From: Paenibacillus sp. J5C2022
GTDB lineage: Bacteria > Bacillota > Bacilli > Paenibacillales > Paenibacillaceae
DNA: 64,000 bases
Direction: 5' to 3'
NCBI RefSeq assembly: GCF_025567625.1
Contig: NZ_JAOQJC010000004.1
Coordinates: forward strand, 202,052 to 266,051
The first letter of the stretch is position 1; the number at the start of each line of letters is the position of its first letter. Below are positions 35,884 through 45,600 of the stretch, one piece after another. Both the position numbers and the translations under genes were made by a program. Under the pieces are notes generated by a model. It had not been told where the DNA came from, did no database searches, and worked only from the letters and a program-made list of their open reading frames with translations.

Positions 35884-36534
35884 GTGAAACTATGGTTATG
35901 TGGCAATGATTTGGATCGCATCGCGGATTGGTTATCCTATGACGCTTTCGAAGGGATACTGACAAATCCGGACATTGTGGCGAATGCCAAAATGGACAAA
36001 GTAGCATTTTTTACTTCATTATGCGAGATCAGCAATGGCCCCGTCTTCTATCAGCTGCAATCCGGCGATGAAGTGGAGATGCTCCGTGATGCCTCACGCA
36101 TGCTGGATATTGATACTAAGATGAGAATTAAAGTGCCGGCGACGCGATCTGGTATGCGGGTAATCAGCCGGTTGACCGCTGAAGGGCATTCGGTGCTGGC
36201 GACCTGCGTCCCGGATTTGACCACCATGCTCATGGCGGTCCGCTTTGGCGCGCAATGGATTACCCCTTATGGTTCGATATGGCATCCATTCGGTCAGGTC
36301 GATAAGGAGACGCTGCTCAAGGAACTCTCAGAAGTGCTCCGCAACCAGCAGCTGTCTGCACAGATTATTGCGGGCGTTAAAGATCCGGTTGAGCTTCGTA
36401 GATTCACCTTGGCGGGAATCGACAACTTCTTCATTTGGGACAAGGATATTGAATGTTTCTTTGACCTGCCTATGGTGTTGCGCTCAGAAGCGAATTTCGA
36501 GAAAAGCTGGAATACGATTAACGTTCAATCGTAA
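35884..36534 (+). CDS. Transaldolase/fructose-6-phosphate aldolase-like protein
   Basis: 216 residues from GTG 35884 (AGGAGG upstream). TNPDIV, then RIKVPATRSGM with the Schiff-base Lys (near 83), VLATCV and FGAQWITPYGSI follow the order of the small transaldolase (FSA/MipB) family. The segment usually reading NVTLIFS is replaced by LATCVPDL, so specificity may differ. It would cleave or form a ketose phosphate, next to a ROK kinase that could supply that phosphate. Confidence 0.82.
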   Translation: MKLWLCGNDLDRIADWLSYDAFEGILTNPDIVANAKMDKVAFFTSLCEISNGPVFYQLQSGDEVEMLRDASRMLDIDTKMRIKVPATRSGMRVISRLTAEGHSVLATCVPDLTTMLMAVRFGAQWITPYGSIWHPFGQVDKETLLKELSEVLRNQQLSAQIIAGVKDPVELRRFTLAGIDNFFIWDKDIECFFDLPMVLRSEANFEKSWNTINVQS

Positions 36535-36548
36535 GGGGGCATTCACGT

Positions 36549-37484
36549 TTGGCTTATCTAGGGTTTGAAAGCGGAGGTACGAAGTTGGTCGTCTCTCTTT
36601 CCTATGATGGGGAATCCATCGCAGCCTCTCGGAAGATTAACCGACCTCATGATAACACCGCAGAACAAAGCTTGAATACCTTGCTTGAGACAGCGCTTGA
36701 TCTGTTGAAGGAGCATGGTCTGGGTAGGGAATCGATCCAAGCAATCGGGTTTGGCTTCGGCGGCAGTGTGAACAGCGATCTGAATAAGCCGCTGTTTTGT
36801 TTGCACGAAGAGGGCTGGAGTGAGCTTGGCGCTGCGGATCAGATTCGATGCCAATTCCGCGGTCCGGTTTATTGGATCAATGATTGTGAGGCTGCGGCGT
36901 TGGCGGAAGCTTCGTTATTAAAGCATGTTTCGCATATTTTCTATGTAACTTTGGGGACAGGCGTTGGCGGAGCTTTTGTTTCGAACCGGCGACTCTTTCG
37001 CACCTCTGCTGAAGGGAATTCGGAAGTCGGCCATCTGCTTGTGGATGATGATTTTTATACGCCATGTCCATGCGGGAGCTCGGGGTGTCTTGAGGCGGTA
37101 TGCTCCGGTCCGGGGTTGCTAAGACTTGCTAAGCGAATGTTTCCAGAAGAGGGGATTACCGCGCCTGAGCAAGTGACGACCGGGTACTTGGCCGGTCATC
37201 CGCAATTTCAGGAGGTTATGGAGCAATATATTCTTTACTTGGCGAAAGGGCTGGCATCCGTCATGACGCTGTATGATCCTGAACAGATTGTGCTCGGAGG
37301 CGGGCTAGGTCAATTTGTGGTGGAACACTTCCAACCGAGGCTCGAGGATGGTATTCGCGACAAGTGCTACCTGCCTTTCCGCAAATCCGTATCCATTCAC
37401 GCATGGACAGCTGAGGAACAAGCGGTAGGTATGGGAGCAATTATATATGCACGGGAGCAATCGGGTATTATCAAGCTTTACTGA
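36549..37484 (+). CDS. ROK-family sugar kinase
   Basis: 311 residues from TTG 36549 (GGGGGC upstream). The ATP-binding FESGGTK, the catalytic WINDCEAAALAE, TLGTGVGGAF and the zinc motif GHLLVDD-CPCGSSGCLEAVCSG are present. The FESGGTK variant resembles fructokinase-like ROK proteins. It is the last gene of the catabolic locus and ends at a strong hairpin. Confidence 0.88.
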   Translation: MAYLGFESGGTKLVVSLSYDGESIAASRKINRPHDNTAEQSLNTLLETALDLLKEHGLGRESIQAIGFGFGGSVNSDLNKPLFCLHEEGWSELGAADQIRCQFRGPVYWINDCEAAALAEASLLKHVSHIFYVTLGTGVGGAFVSNRRLFRTSAEGNSEVGHLLVDDDFYTPCPCGSSGCLEAVCSGPGLLRLAKRMFPEEGITAPEQVTTGYLAGHPQFQEVMEQYILYLAKGLASVMTLYDPEQIVLGGGLGQFVVEHFQPRLEDGIRDKCYLPFRKSVSIHAWTAEEQAVGMGAIIYAREQSGIIKLY

Positions 37485-37492
37485 TCAAGATG

Positions 37493-37528
37493 GGCGTGAA
37501 GTAATGCGTATGCGCATTACTTCACGCC
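37493..37528 (+). terminator. Strong hairpin ending the catabolic locus
   Basis: A perfect 16-bp stem starting GGCGTGAAGTAATGCG with a 4-nt loop, 9 bp after the ROK stop. The T-tract is weak. Confidence 0.75.
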
Positions 37529-37614
37529 TGTGTCGATTTCCACGCCGAATTTAATGGATAGGTCTTCACGGTCATGGGGGGATGTTAAATTAAAATAAGA
37601 AGGAGCTGATTCCA

Positions 37615-37944
37615 ATGAGTGATACCAACCATGAGCCCACCTCATGCGACCATACATCATCTACAGAGCGGAAGAGTCATCATTCCGAAAAAACAAAAAT
37701 CAATTTGTTTCAAAGACTGAATCGTATCGAAGGGCAAGTGCGAGGGGTGAAGGGAATGATCGAACGAGATACGTATTGTGATGATGTGCTGCATCAAATC
37801 TCTTCGATCCAAGCCTCTCTTAATGGACTGGGGAAGCAACTGCTGGAACATCATTTAAAAAGCTGTGTTATTGAACGGATTGAAGAAGGCGATCGAGAAG
37901 TTTTGGATGAATTGTTGACCACCGTAAATAAGTTAATTAAATAA
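37615..37944 (+). CDS. csoR: CsoR-family metal-responsive repressor
   Basis: 109 residues, start behind AAGGAG. After a polar His/Cys-containing N-terminus comes RLNRIEGQVRGVKGMIERDT. The ligand set is Cys in TYCDD, His in LLEHHLK and Cys in LKSCV. This Cys-His-Cys set matches copper-sensing CsoR. Usually it represses copZ/copA, but neither gene is adjacent, so its target lies elsewhere or was lost. Confidence 0.85.
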   Translation: MSDTNHEPTSCDHTSSTERKSHHSEKTKINLFQRLNRIEGQVRGVKGMIERDTYCDDVLHQISSIQASLNGLGKQLLEHHLKSCVIERIEEGDREVLDELLTTVNKLIK

Positions 37945-37950
37945 CAGAAA

Positions 37951-37988
37951 GGGGAGACAACATCGATTGTCTCTCCTTATTTTTTTTC
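37951..37988 (+). terminator. Rho-independent terminator of csoR
   Basis: GGGGAGACAA / TTGTCTCTCC stem with one G-T pair, followed by a T-rich run, 7 bp after the csoR stop. Confidence 0.85.
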
Positions 37989-37993
37989 TAGCA

Positions 37994-38032
37994 AAGGCGA
38001 TGGAGGTAAAGGAGCTTAATGAGTCTAATTGA
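37994..38032 (+). pseudogene. Tail remnant of an anti-sigma-like gene
   Basis: The bases AAGGCGATGGAGGTAAAGGA are identical to the end of the membrane regulator gene at 25558. The frame KAMEVKEL continues to a stop (NESN). No upstream part of the gene is present. It looks like the last codons of a deleted paralogue. Confidence 0.5.
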
Positions 38033-38143
38033 GATTCACCAAAATATTAATGCTATTATCATCCATGATCAAAATGCCGATGTAAAATAACAAGGCAATT
38101 GGCGCTGAAAATAATGTATGCCTATTTTTGGAGCGTGAAGAAC

Positions 38144-39274
38144 ATGAAAATTATGTTGGTTGATGACGAAGTGCTGGTGCTCCATCAAATTCATCGAATG
38201 CTTTCGGGATATTCCAGAATTTCGGTGGTCGGCTCGTTTCAGAATGCGCGGGAGGCTATTGCAAGAATGCCGGAAATTCAACCGGACGTCATATTTTTCG
38301 ATATTCACTTGCCGGAGCTGTCGGGCATCGATGCTGTGGAGTTGGCACAGGAGGTTTGCTCGGGGATCGATATTGTATTTGTAACGGCATATAGCGAATA
38401 TGCTATCCAGGCGTTCGATCTGAATGCAGTCGATTATTTGCTTAAGCCGCTGCATCAAGCTCGTTTGGATCAAACGATAAAACGACTGATGCAAAGAAGA
38501 TTGCATAAACAAGAAGACATCGGGTCAACGGAACCTTCCCGCGTTCTCTGTTTTCGAACTCTCCGTTTTCAGAACAATGGCAGCGGGTCTTCAGAAATTC
38601 CGAAATGGCGGACGACCAAAGCGCAGGAGCTGTTTGCTTATCTGCTGCACCATCGCGGCAATATCGTCCTCAAGGAAACGATTCTGGAGCTGCTATGGCC
38701 GGAGCTTGACATGAAACAAGCGATGAGTCAACTGTACACATCGATTTATCACATCAGACAATGCTTGAAGCAAATGGGCATCGATATCGCCATACGCAAT
38801 CTGACGATCCAGGAAGGGTATATGCTGGACACAAGTCGCATACGAATTGACGTGGATGAATGGGAGAACGGGTTGAGGCAGTCTGGCGGAGCGGATATCG
38901 CGGACAATCACTCCGAGCTGCTGCAACTGCTTGAGCGTTATGAAGGAGACTATTTCCAGGAGCATGGCTATGGATGGGCGGAGAACGAACGCGAAAGATT
39001 AAGGAAGCTATGGTATCAGCATGCCCGTCTGTTAGCCCGATTCTATGAGAAATCCGGAGTCCTGAATGAGGCGATTGCGATGTATGAACGGATTCAGGAC
39101 GCGGATCCTTATAACGAAGACGACGCACTTGCGCTGATAAAGCTTTATATGGCAACCGGGCGGCGGACAGAAGCGGAGAGTCACTATCGTAAGCTGGATC
39201 ATCTGTTTTCAAATGAGCTGCGGATCGGCTTGACCAACAAGCTGGTAGACTGGTTCGAATCAGTCGAGCCATAG
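38144..39274 (+). CDS. Response regulator with winged helix and BTAD domain
   Basis: 376 residues from ATG 38144, with GGAGCGTGAAGAAC upstream; the 38099 start adds a spurious extension. The receiver has LVDDEVLVLHQIH, FFDIHLPELSG (phospho-Asp near 54) and VDYLLKPL. A winged helix follows (KETILELLWPELDMKQAMSQ and LYTSIYHIR, about 175-235). The C-terminal bacterial transcriptional activation domain (about 250-370) is tetratricopeptide-like. This SARP-like layout occurs in Paenibacillus next to large hybrid kinases. It converges on such a kinase across a shared terminator. Confidence 0.87.
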   Translation: MKIMLVDDEVLVLHQIHRMLSGYSRISVVGSFQNAREAIARMPEIQPDVIFFDIHLPELSGIDAVELAQEVCSGIDIVFVTAYSEYAIQAFDLNAVDYLLKPLHQARLDQTIKRLMQRRLHKQEDIGSTEPSRVLCFRTLRFQNNGSGSSEIPKWRTTKAQELFAYLLHHRGNIVLKETILELLWPELDMKQAMSQLYTSIYHIRQCLKQMGIDIAIRNLTIQEGYMLDTSRIRIDVDEWENGLRQSGGADIADNHSELLQLLERYEGDYFQEHGYGWAENERERLRKLWYQHARLLARFYEKSGVLNEAIAMYERIQDADPYNEDDALALIKLYMATGRRTEAESHYRKLDHLFSNELRIGLTNKLVDWFESVEP

Positions 39275-39297
39275 CTCGTATTGCTAGAGGTGTGTAC

Positions 39298-39342
39298 TTG
39301 GCTTGGGGGAGGCAAGCGCATTGTTCGCCTCCCCCAAGCCAA
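39298..39342. terminator. Bidirectional terminator between regulator and hybrid kinase
   Basis: A perfect 16-bp inverted repeat, TTGGCTTGGGGGAGGC, around a 13-nt loop lies between two convergent genes. Confidence 0.88.
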
Positions 39343-39379
39343 CTGCCTGCTAATGCTAAAGCTTGATACTCCTCACGCT

Positions 39380-42300
39380 TCACTTCGGTATGACAAAAGA
39401 AACGGTCGTACCTTGCTCCGGATCACTCTGAATTTGCAATCCAATTCCATACATTTGTTTCAGCCGCCGATCTATATTGAGCAACCCGACTCCCTGCCTG
39501 CTGCCCGAACGTGTGCGCAATAGTCCTTGCACCGTTTCTTTATCTATTCCAACGCCGTTATCGGTAATAGTTGTTTCTAGATGGTCTTCATATTCGGTGA
39601 TTTGGATCACAATCCTTCCTCCTGATGAACGCCTCGTTATACCATGCCGTACTGCGTTTTCCACGAGAGGCTGGATGGAAAGCGGAGGAATCTTCAACTG
39701 CATGCCTACATCAATTTCCCAAATAATATCCAGATTTCCGTTGAAACGTTCATTCTCGATATACAAATAAGAACGTACAAGAGCAAGCTCCTGATCAAGC
39801 GGAACAAGCTGCTCGGAATTTTGAAAGCTGAAGCTGGCTCGTAAATAATTTCCAAACTCGTCAAGCAGGAGGCGCATTCTGTTTAGATTGATGTCACTGA
39901 GCGCCGCTATTGCATTGAGCGAGTTGAATAAAAAGTGGGGCTGTATTTGCGCTTGCAGCCATGCCGCTTCCATACGCAGCCGTTCGCGCATCGTACGGTG
40001 CACATCGGTTAATGCCCTCACCCGAGCAATCAACTCCATCGTATCCGCAGGTTTTACAACATAATCGTTGGCGCCCGCCAAAAATCCCATGGAAATATCT
40101 TCAGTCTTGCCGCGCGCGGTCAAAAGCAGAATAGGCAGCTCGGAGCTCGAATAGCGCTCGCGGATCGCGCGCGTTAACTCATATCCCGACATGTGAGGCA
40201 TCATGACGTCGGCAATGACCAGATCCCACTCCCTCGCTTTTAGCTGGAATAATGCTTCCTTGCCGCTCGTAACCGTAACGATATCGAAGCTTTGCGCAGC
40301 TAAGATGTCCTCCAATACTTTCAGGTTGAGCGGATCGTCGTCCACAGCCAATATGATCGGTCTATCGGTAGAGCCGGAGCTTTGCGTATCCGCCGCTTCT
40401 CCGAATTGAAAGCCGGCTGCGCCTGTTTTCGTATAAGCAGGCAACAGATCCGATACAGCTTCCAGTTCCTGTTGAGCGGATGATGAATCGGACAGAGCCA
40501 GAGCAAACGTAAACACTGTGCCTTCTCCAGGAGTAGAGCTGACCTTGAGCGCTTCGCCGTGAAGCTCCACAAGCTGCTTGCAAATGCTAAGGCCCAGTCC
40601 AATGCCGCCGCCGGGAGACGCCGTCATACCGGAGTCGCCCTGCTCGTAGGGTTGAAATATTTTTTGCAGCGTCTCCGCGTCCATGCCGGCGCCTGTATCC
40701 GCAACGCTTATATATGCCTTCCTGTCCTGCGCTACCGCCCGGATGACGACAGTTCCTTCGTTAGTAAATTTAATCGCGTTGTGAACCAGATTAAATAAAA
40801 TTTGAACGAGTCGGCTTTCGTCGGCCATCACTCGCGGGAACGTGTCTGGAATTGCGTTGACGAGGCGTATCGGCTTGCCGTCGGTCATGAAGCGCAATAG
40901 ATCGAATACGCCGGAAGCGACTGCTTGCACATGAATGCTTTGCACCTGCAGGCGAATGATGCCCTCCTTGAGACGCGTCAAATCGAGCAGGTCATTTAAC
41001 ATAAATGACATGCGCCGGCCGACGGTAATCATCAGTTCCAAATTGAGGGCGTTCTTATCGCTTAGCGAATGTTTTTCGCTGTCGAGGACGGTTTGCGCGA
41101 TATTCAGCATCCCGTGCAGCGGATTTCGCAACTCATGGGATGTGTTCGCCAGAAAATCATCCTTCCGCTTGTCGGCCATTGTTAACTGCTCGTTCAACTT
41201 GGCGTTTTCTTCGGAATTGCGAAAGAACTGCTTAAACCAGTAAGCGCAAAAACAGATTATAGCAGCCAGCACGTCAAACGGGTAGTAGACACTTGTTACT
41301 TCCATGCGATAATTAAACAATCCCCAGATGGTACTGGATAATATGCTTGTGGCGGCAAGCACCAGAAAGATAGCGTCTGGCTGGTTCCTGGCTATCATTT
41401 TGCCAACCAGATAGACAATCCAGGCTAATGGGAACCAACCAAGCAGCAGGAATACTTTAGCTTCGATCGAAAAATAAATGAGCGGCGGCGGCATGATCGC
41501 TACAAATACTGAATATATGGCAACGGCGACGGCGTACGTACGGAATAATCTATTGTTTATTCTAAAATAGGCAAATATTCTGACCAGCAGCAGAAAGAAA
41601 AAAGAAATCGACAAATACGAGAGTACCTTGATTTTCAGCGCCCATGCGTAGCTGATAAAAGGCATCCATGTCAGCAGCAGGCTGTCGTGATCGGACACAA
41701 TCGAAAGACCGGAGACCAGGAGCAGCATGAAGAAGGCAAGAAACGATTTTTGCCGATTAAATGCGTATAACATCAAAGCGTACAAGCTATGCAGCATCAG
41801 TATGATAAATGTCACAACCTGAAAGCCAATGGAACTCCAGCGTTCATGATCGATGGCTGCTTCCGACCCGAAGCGGATGTCCCTGGCAATGCCGCCATTA
41901 TACGGATTTTCGAAATTGGCCACGCGTACAAGCAACTCGATCGTACTCACTCCGTTCGCTTTATAGAGCGGGGAATAAGAAATCCGGCGGGGCGTATACA
42001 TTGTCGCTTGCTCTGCCGGTTGGCCGACGCCTGCTATCTGACCATTGAATTCGATAGCGGAAGAGGCTTGGATATCCTGAATCCAGAATTCGAAGGACTG
42101 CTGCGGCAAAGGATCGATAAGAATGAGCAGCCGGTATGTCCCGTATCCGAAAGAGGAATTTGACCCGGACGGAAGAGCGCTCCGCCAATCTCCCGGAACC
42201 TGAATATAACGCTTGTCAAGGGATTGCCGGCTCTTGTCATTATGCGTAATAAACGCTTCCGGATAAAACTCCCACTCGCCATTTAGCGAAATGGGATAGG

Positions 42301-42469
42301 ATTTCACGAAGTCATGTCCGCGCAGATCCAGCACGCCCTGAACCGCAGCAGGATGTTCATGCACGGGAAATATCTCCGTCCAAAGCCACCGGAGGCCGAG
42401 AAGTATGGAGAGAAACAGGACGAACGTCACAGCATACTTTAGGGCGGCTTTGTTTTTTATCCGAATCAC
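39380..42469 (-). CDS. Hybrid sensor kinase with two kinase modules
   Basis: 1029 residues from GTG 42469 (AGGAGTGAG upstream). N-terminal TM (about 13-31), an extracellular jelly-roll of the 7TMR-DISM type (about 45-205), and seven TM segments (about 215-405). HisKA has ANTSHELRNPLHGM (His near 443); HATPase has LVHNAIKFTNEG and GGGIGLGLSICKQL. A receiver has AVDDDPLNLKVLEDIL and LVIADVMMPHMSG (Asp near 755). A second, LytS-type kinase has QIQPHFLFNSLNAIA (near 845) and IQPLVENAVRHGI (near 938). Both modules keep their key residues. It probably signals to the converging REC-BTAD regulator. Confidence 0.9.
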   Translation of the reverse strand: MIRIKNKAALKYAVTFVLFLSILLGLRWLWTEIFPVHEHPAAVQGVLDLRGHDFVKSYPISLNGEWEFYPEAFITHNDKSRQSLDKRYIQVPGDWRSALPSGSNSSFGYGTYRLLILIDPLPQQSFEFWIQDIQASSAIEFNGQIAGVGQPAEQATMYTPRRISYSPLYKANGVSTIELLVRVANFENPYNGGIARDIRFGSEAAIDHERWSSIGFQVVTFIILMLHSLYALMLYAFNRQKSFLAFFMLLLVSGLSIVSDHDSLLLTWMPFISYAWALKIKVLSYLSISFFFLLLVRIFAYFRINNRLFRTYAVAVAIYSVFVAIMPPPLIYFSIEAKVFLLLGWFPLAWIVYLVGKMIARNQPDAIFLVLAATSILSSTIWGLFNYRMEVTSVYYPFDVLAAIICFCAYWFKQFFRNSEENAKLNEQLTMADKRKDDFLANTSHELRNPLHGMLNIAQTVLDSEKHSLSDKNALNLELMITVGRRMSFMLNDLLDLTRLKEGIIRLQVQSIHVQAVASGVFDLLRFMTDGKPIRLVNAIPDTFPRVMADESRLVQILFNLVHNAIKFTNEGTVVIRAVAQDRKAYISVADTGAGMDAETLQKIFQPYEQGDSGMTASPGGGIGLGLSICKQLVELHGEALKVSSTPGEGTVFTFALALSDSSSAQQELEAVSDLLPAYTKTGAAGFQFGEAADTQSSGSTDRPIILAVDDDPLNLKVLEDILAAQSFDIVTVTSGKEALFQLKAREWDLVIADVMMPHMSGYELTRAIRERYSSSELPILLLTARGKTEDISMGFLAGANDYVVKPADTMELIARVRALTDVHRTMRERLRMEAAWLQAQIQPHFLFNSLNAIAALSDINLNRMRLLLDEFGNYLRASFSFQNSEQLVPLDQELALVRSYLYIENERFNGNLDIIWEIDVGMQLKIPPLSIQPLVENAVRHGITRRSSGGRIVIQITEYEDHLETTITDNGVGIDKETVQGLLRTRSGSRQGVGLLNIDRRLKQMYGIGLQIQSDPEQGTTVSFVIPK

Positions 42470-42521
42470 AATGAGCTCACTCCTATCATTTTGTCAAGAA
42501 ATTTCACCATATGCTTGTAAA

Positions 42522-42545
42522 TGTCGAAATTCATAATTTTCGACA
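42522..42545 (-). promoter_or_regulatory. Inverted pair of Spo0A-box-like sites
   Basis: TGTCGAA at 42522-42528 and its inverted copy TTCGACA at 42539-42545 flank 10 bp, 53-76 bp upstream of the hybrid-kinase start. TGTCGAA is the Spo0A box core. Single copies occur by chance; the paired arrangement upstream of a sensor gene is suggestive only. Confidence 0.35.
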
Positions 42546-42577
42546 AAAACAGCATAAATTCCTTCTTCGCGCGCAAA

Positions 42578-42608
42578 AGCCCGCCAATGTTTCGTATATT
42601 GGCGGGCT
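42578..42608 (-). terminator. Terminator of the SLH/NHL gene
   Basis: An 11-bp perfect stem, AGCCCGCCAAT / ATTGGCGGGCT, followed on the minus strand by TTTTGC. Confidence 0.8.
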
Positions 42609-42644
42609 ATCTTGATTTGAGCTTATTTCATTAATGGCGTTTGG

Positions 42645-45600
42645 TTACATCTTCCAAATTTCCATACCGTTTGATGTTTCATATTGATGGTCATTGGTCG
42701 CTTCCATAATGTCATAGTATGCCCAGTAGCCGCTTGAAAGGTCTTTGAAAGCTTTGATGCCGGTAGAAGCATCGATGGCTTTCTTGTCAGGCTTACGATT
42801 AAGCATTCTGTTTACAATCGTTGCAGACTCTGCGCGAGTGATGGTTTTATCCGGTTCAAAGGTGCCGTTCGGATAGCCACTTACCCATCCGTATTCCGCC
42901 GAAGTTGCAATGCTTGAATAAGCCCAATGGGTGCTCGAAACATCTGTAAAGCTCTTATTGCCTGTAGCTTTATTCGAGAAGCTCACCGCAATGATTGTAA
43001 ACTCTGCGCGAGTGATGGCCTTATCTGGTGAGAAGGTGCCATCTTCATAACCGTTAATAATACCAAGGCTGGCTAAGGTGTTTACAGCTTTTGCATACCA
43101 AGCATTGTCAGGTACATCTGCAAAGCGCGTTCCAGAAATATTTACATCTTGATCTTTCAGAAGATTATAGAACATCTGAGCTACTTCAGCACGGGTCATC
43201 GGGGCATCCGCTCTAAAGGTTCCATCCTCGTACCCTCTTAAATAGGCGAAATGCTCTATCGTATTGAGCAACTTGAATACTCCCGTTACGGTAGTTGGCT
43301 CCTTGTCTAAAGCTTTGAACGTAGCATTAATCTTAACTGCGCCATTCGGTTGGACATACGTGTAAGTACCGTTGCCATTGTCCGTATAGCTGATTACATT
43401 ACCTTTACTATCTGTAATCCATAACTTGTCCAGCTTGTATCCCTCATCAGGTGTAACTGTAATGGTCACTTCAGTACCGGATATAGGGTTGCTATTGTCT
43501 ACAATAACTTTTCCGCCTTCCAAGTTACCAATTGTGACTTTGTAGCCAACGATCACGCCTCCGCTTGATGGCTGCGAAGGACCTGTGCCCGGCAAGTTGT
43601 CCACAAATATCTCCTGGTTCGAGTAAAGCAAAGCGTAAGTCGAAAACTTGGTTGAAGAGAACCTTACTGTTGTTCCATTGACAGAGCTTGGGATGAATTC
43701 CGCACGGTCATTGTGAACTCTGACAATAGCGAAATACTTATAACCGAGCAGGTTTGTTGGAATGTTCAGCGTAATGCTAATCGGCTCCGGCACTACAGGA
43801 ACAAGCTCTGAAGTGCTTTTTTCGTCGATCACTGTACCACTGTTGTCTAGCACATCTACTTTTTTGGTAATGTTAATATCATACATAAAGCCAATGTTGG
43901 CCGCACTTGGGGCAGCGAGCGTTTCAATTAAGGCTTTGTCGTCTAATATTTCCTGGTTAGTGCTGGTAGACACATTCGTTGCATTCAGATTAAGAGTGAC
44001 ATTCAAAGACTGGCCATTAATCAATGCCTCAGCAATTTCCTCAGACGTAAGCAGCATGCCCTTTTGAGCATCCAATTGGTTTCTGGTGACAGCGGGATTT
44101 ACAACACTGCCGCTTACGACACTGTGAATGTTTAATGAAGGCAGCAAATTCAATATCGCATTAGATACAAGCTCTACCGTAGTCCTGCTTATTTGCAGTT
44201 GTTCTTCCGGTGTGAGAGCCGTAAATTCTTCATGTGCCGCTTGTAAAGCTTCTAAAGTATTCGTATCGATAGCAGCTGTCATATTGCTGGCGATCTGTGA
44301 AACAGCGGTAGAAGGATGAATAATCATGTTTCCTTCGTCATCGCTTGTAACGCTCATTCCCGCAGGTGTTCCGACAATTGGCGCAAATGGTCCAAAGGTG
44401 ACGTTGCCAGCGTCATCTACGGTAGCAGTAGACGTAAATGTTGCGTTAAGCGCTTCGTTATCAGGGTTCGCAATCGTAATACTTGCCGGATACACCCCTA
44501 CTGGCACATCGTTTACAGCGTATTTGCCGGTATGCTGATTCACACTGCCTGTAACGCCGGCCACAGTAATGGTTGCATGGGTAGGATAGGCTCCATTCTC
44601 ATACTTCATTCCGCCGGCGATATTGACCAACGGAACCAAGGCGGCTCTTGCCTGCTCCAGCGTTAACTTCGCCTCATCGACTTCGGCTTGTGTCGCATCA
44701 GGATCGGCCAGCACGGCTTGTGCCGCGGTCAACGTTTGCTGCAACACTTGCCAGCTGCTCGGTGTATAGGTTGCCGGATTCAAGTTTTCCGCGGCAATCT
44801 CCGCTTCCTTAGCACGCAGCTCGCTCAAGTCGACCAGAGAGCTCCGCGCCGATTCCAGAGCGGACAACGCTTGTCCGAGCTCTTCCGGAGTAGCTTGCGG
44901 CGAGGTTAGCAAATCATTCGCATCTTCCAGCGCTTTGGTCAAATCTGCCCAGCTGCCTGTTGTGTAGTCGCCCGGTATCAGGGTGCCGATTGTAATTTCG
45001 TTCTGGACTTCGTCTGTCTTGGCTTGCAGCTTGTCTTTATCACTAACCAAGCCCGCCTGAGCGCCTTCCAAAGCGGCCAGGGCAGCATCGACCTGCGCCT
45101 GCGTGGAACCCGGATTGTTCAACACGGCTTCGGCGTTAGTCAGCGCGGTTCGCAGCGCTGTCCAGCTTTCTGGCGTGTAGTTGGTCTCCGTCAGGCCATT
45201 GATTCCGATCAGTTTGGTTTGAAGATCGGATTTGTACACTTTCGCGAAGGTGAACAGAGCTCCGTTGTCGAATCTGCTGCTATCGAAAGTAGCTTGACCC
45301 GCCGCATCCAGCGTAATGCCCGAATTCACTCCGTCAATAATGAGATAGTAGAGAACGGAAGGATTTTCGGCCGTCACATCCAGCTTCAAAGTGATGTCCT
45401 GGTCCTGCCAATTCGATTTTTCCACCTTAAACACACGGTTCAACTGCTTCAGCGTGTGTCCCGGAGCTTCCAGCACGTCGGTTTCGTAATTGGCTGTTGC
45501 ACCGTTGTCGCTGAATACGAGGAACGAGGAATCATTGTTAATCGTATTCGTGTTGGCCGCATTGGAGGCTTGTACGGCATCGCCTAAAGCGATCGTTACC

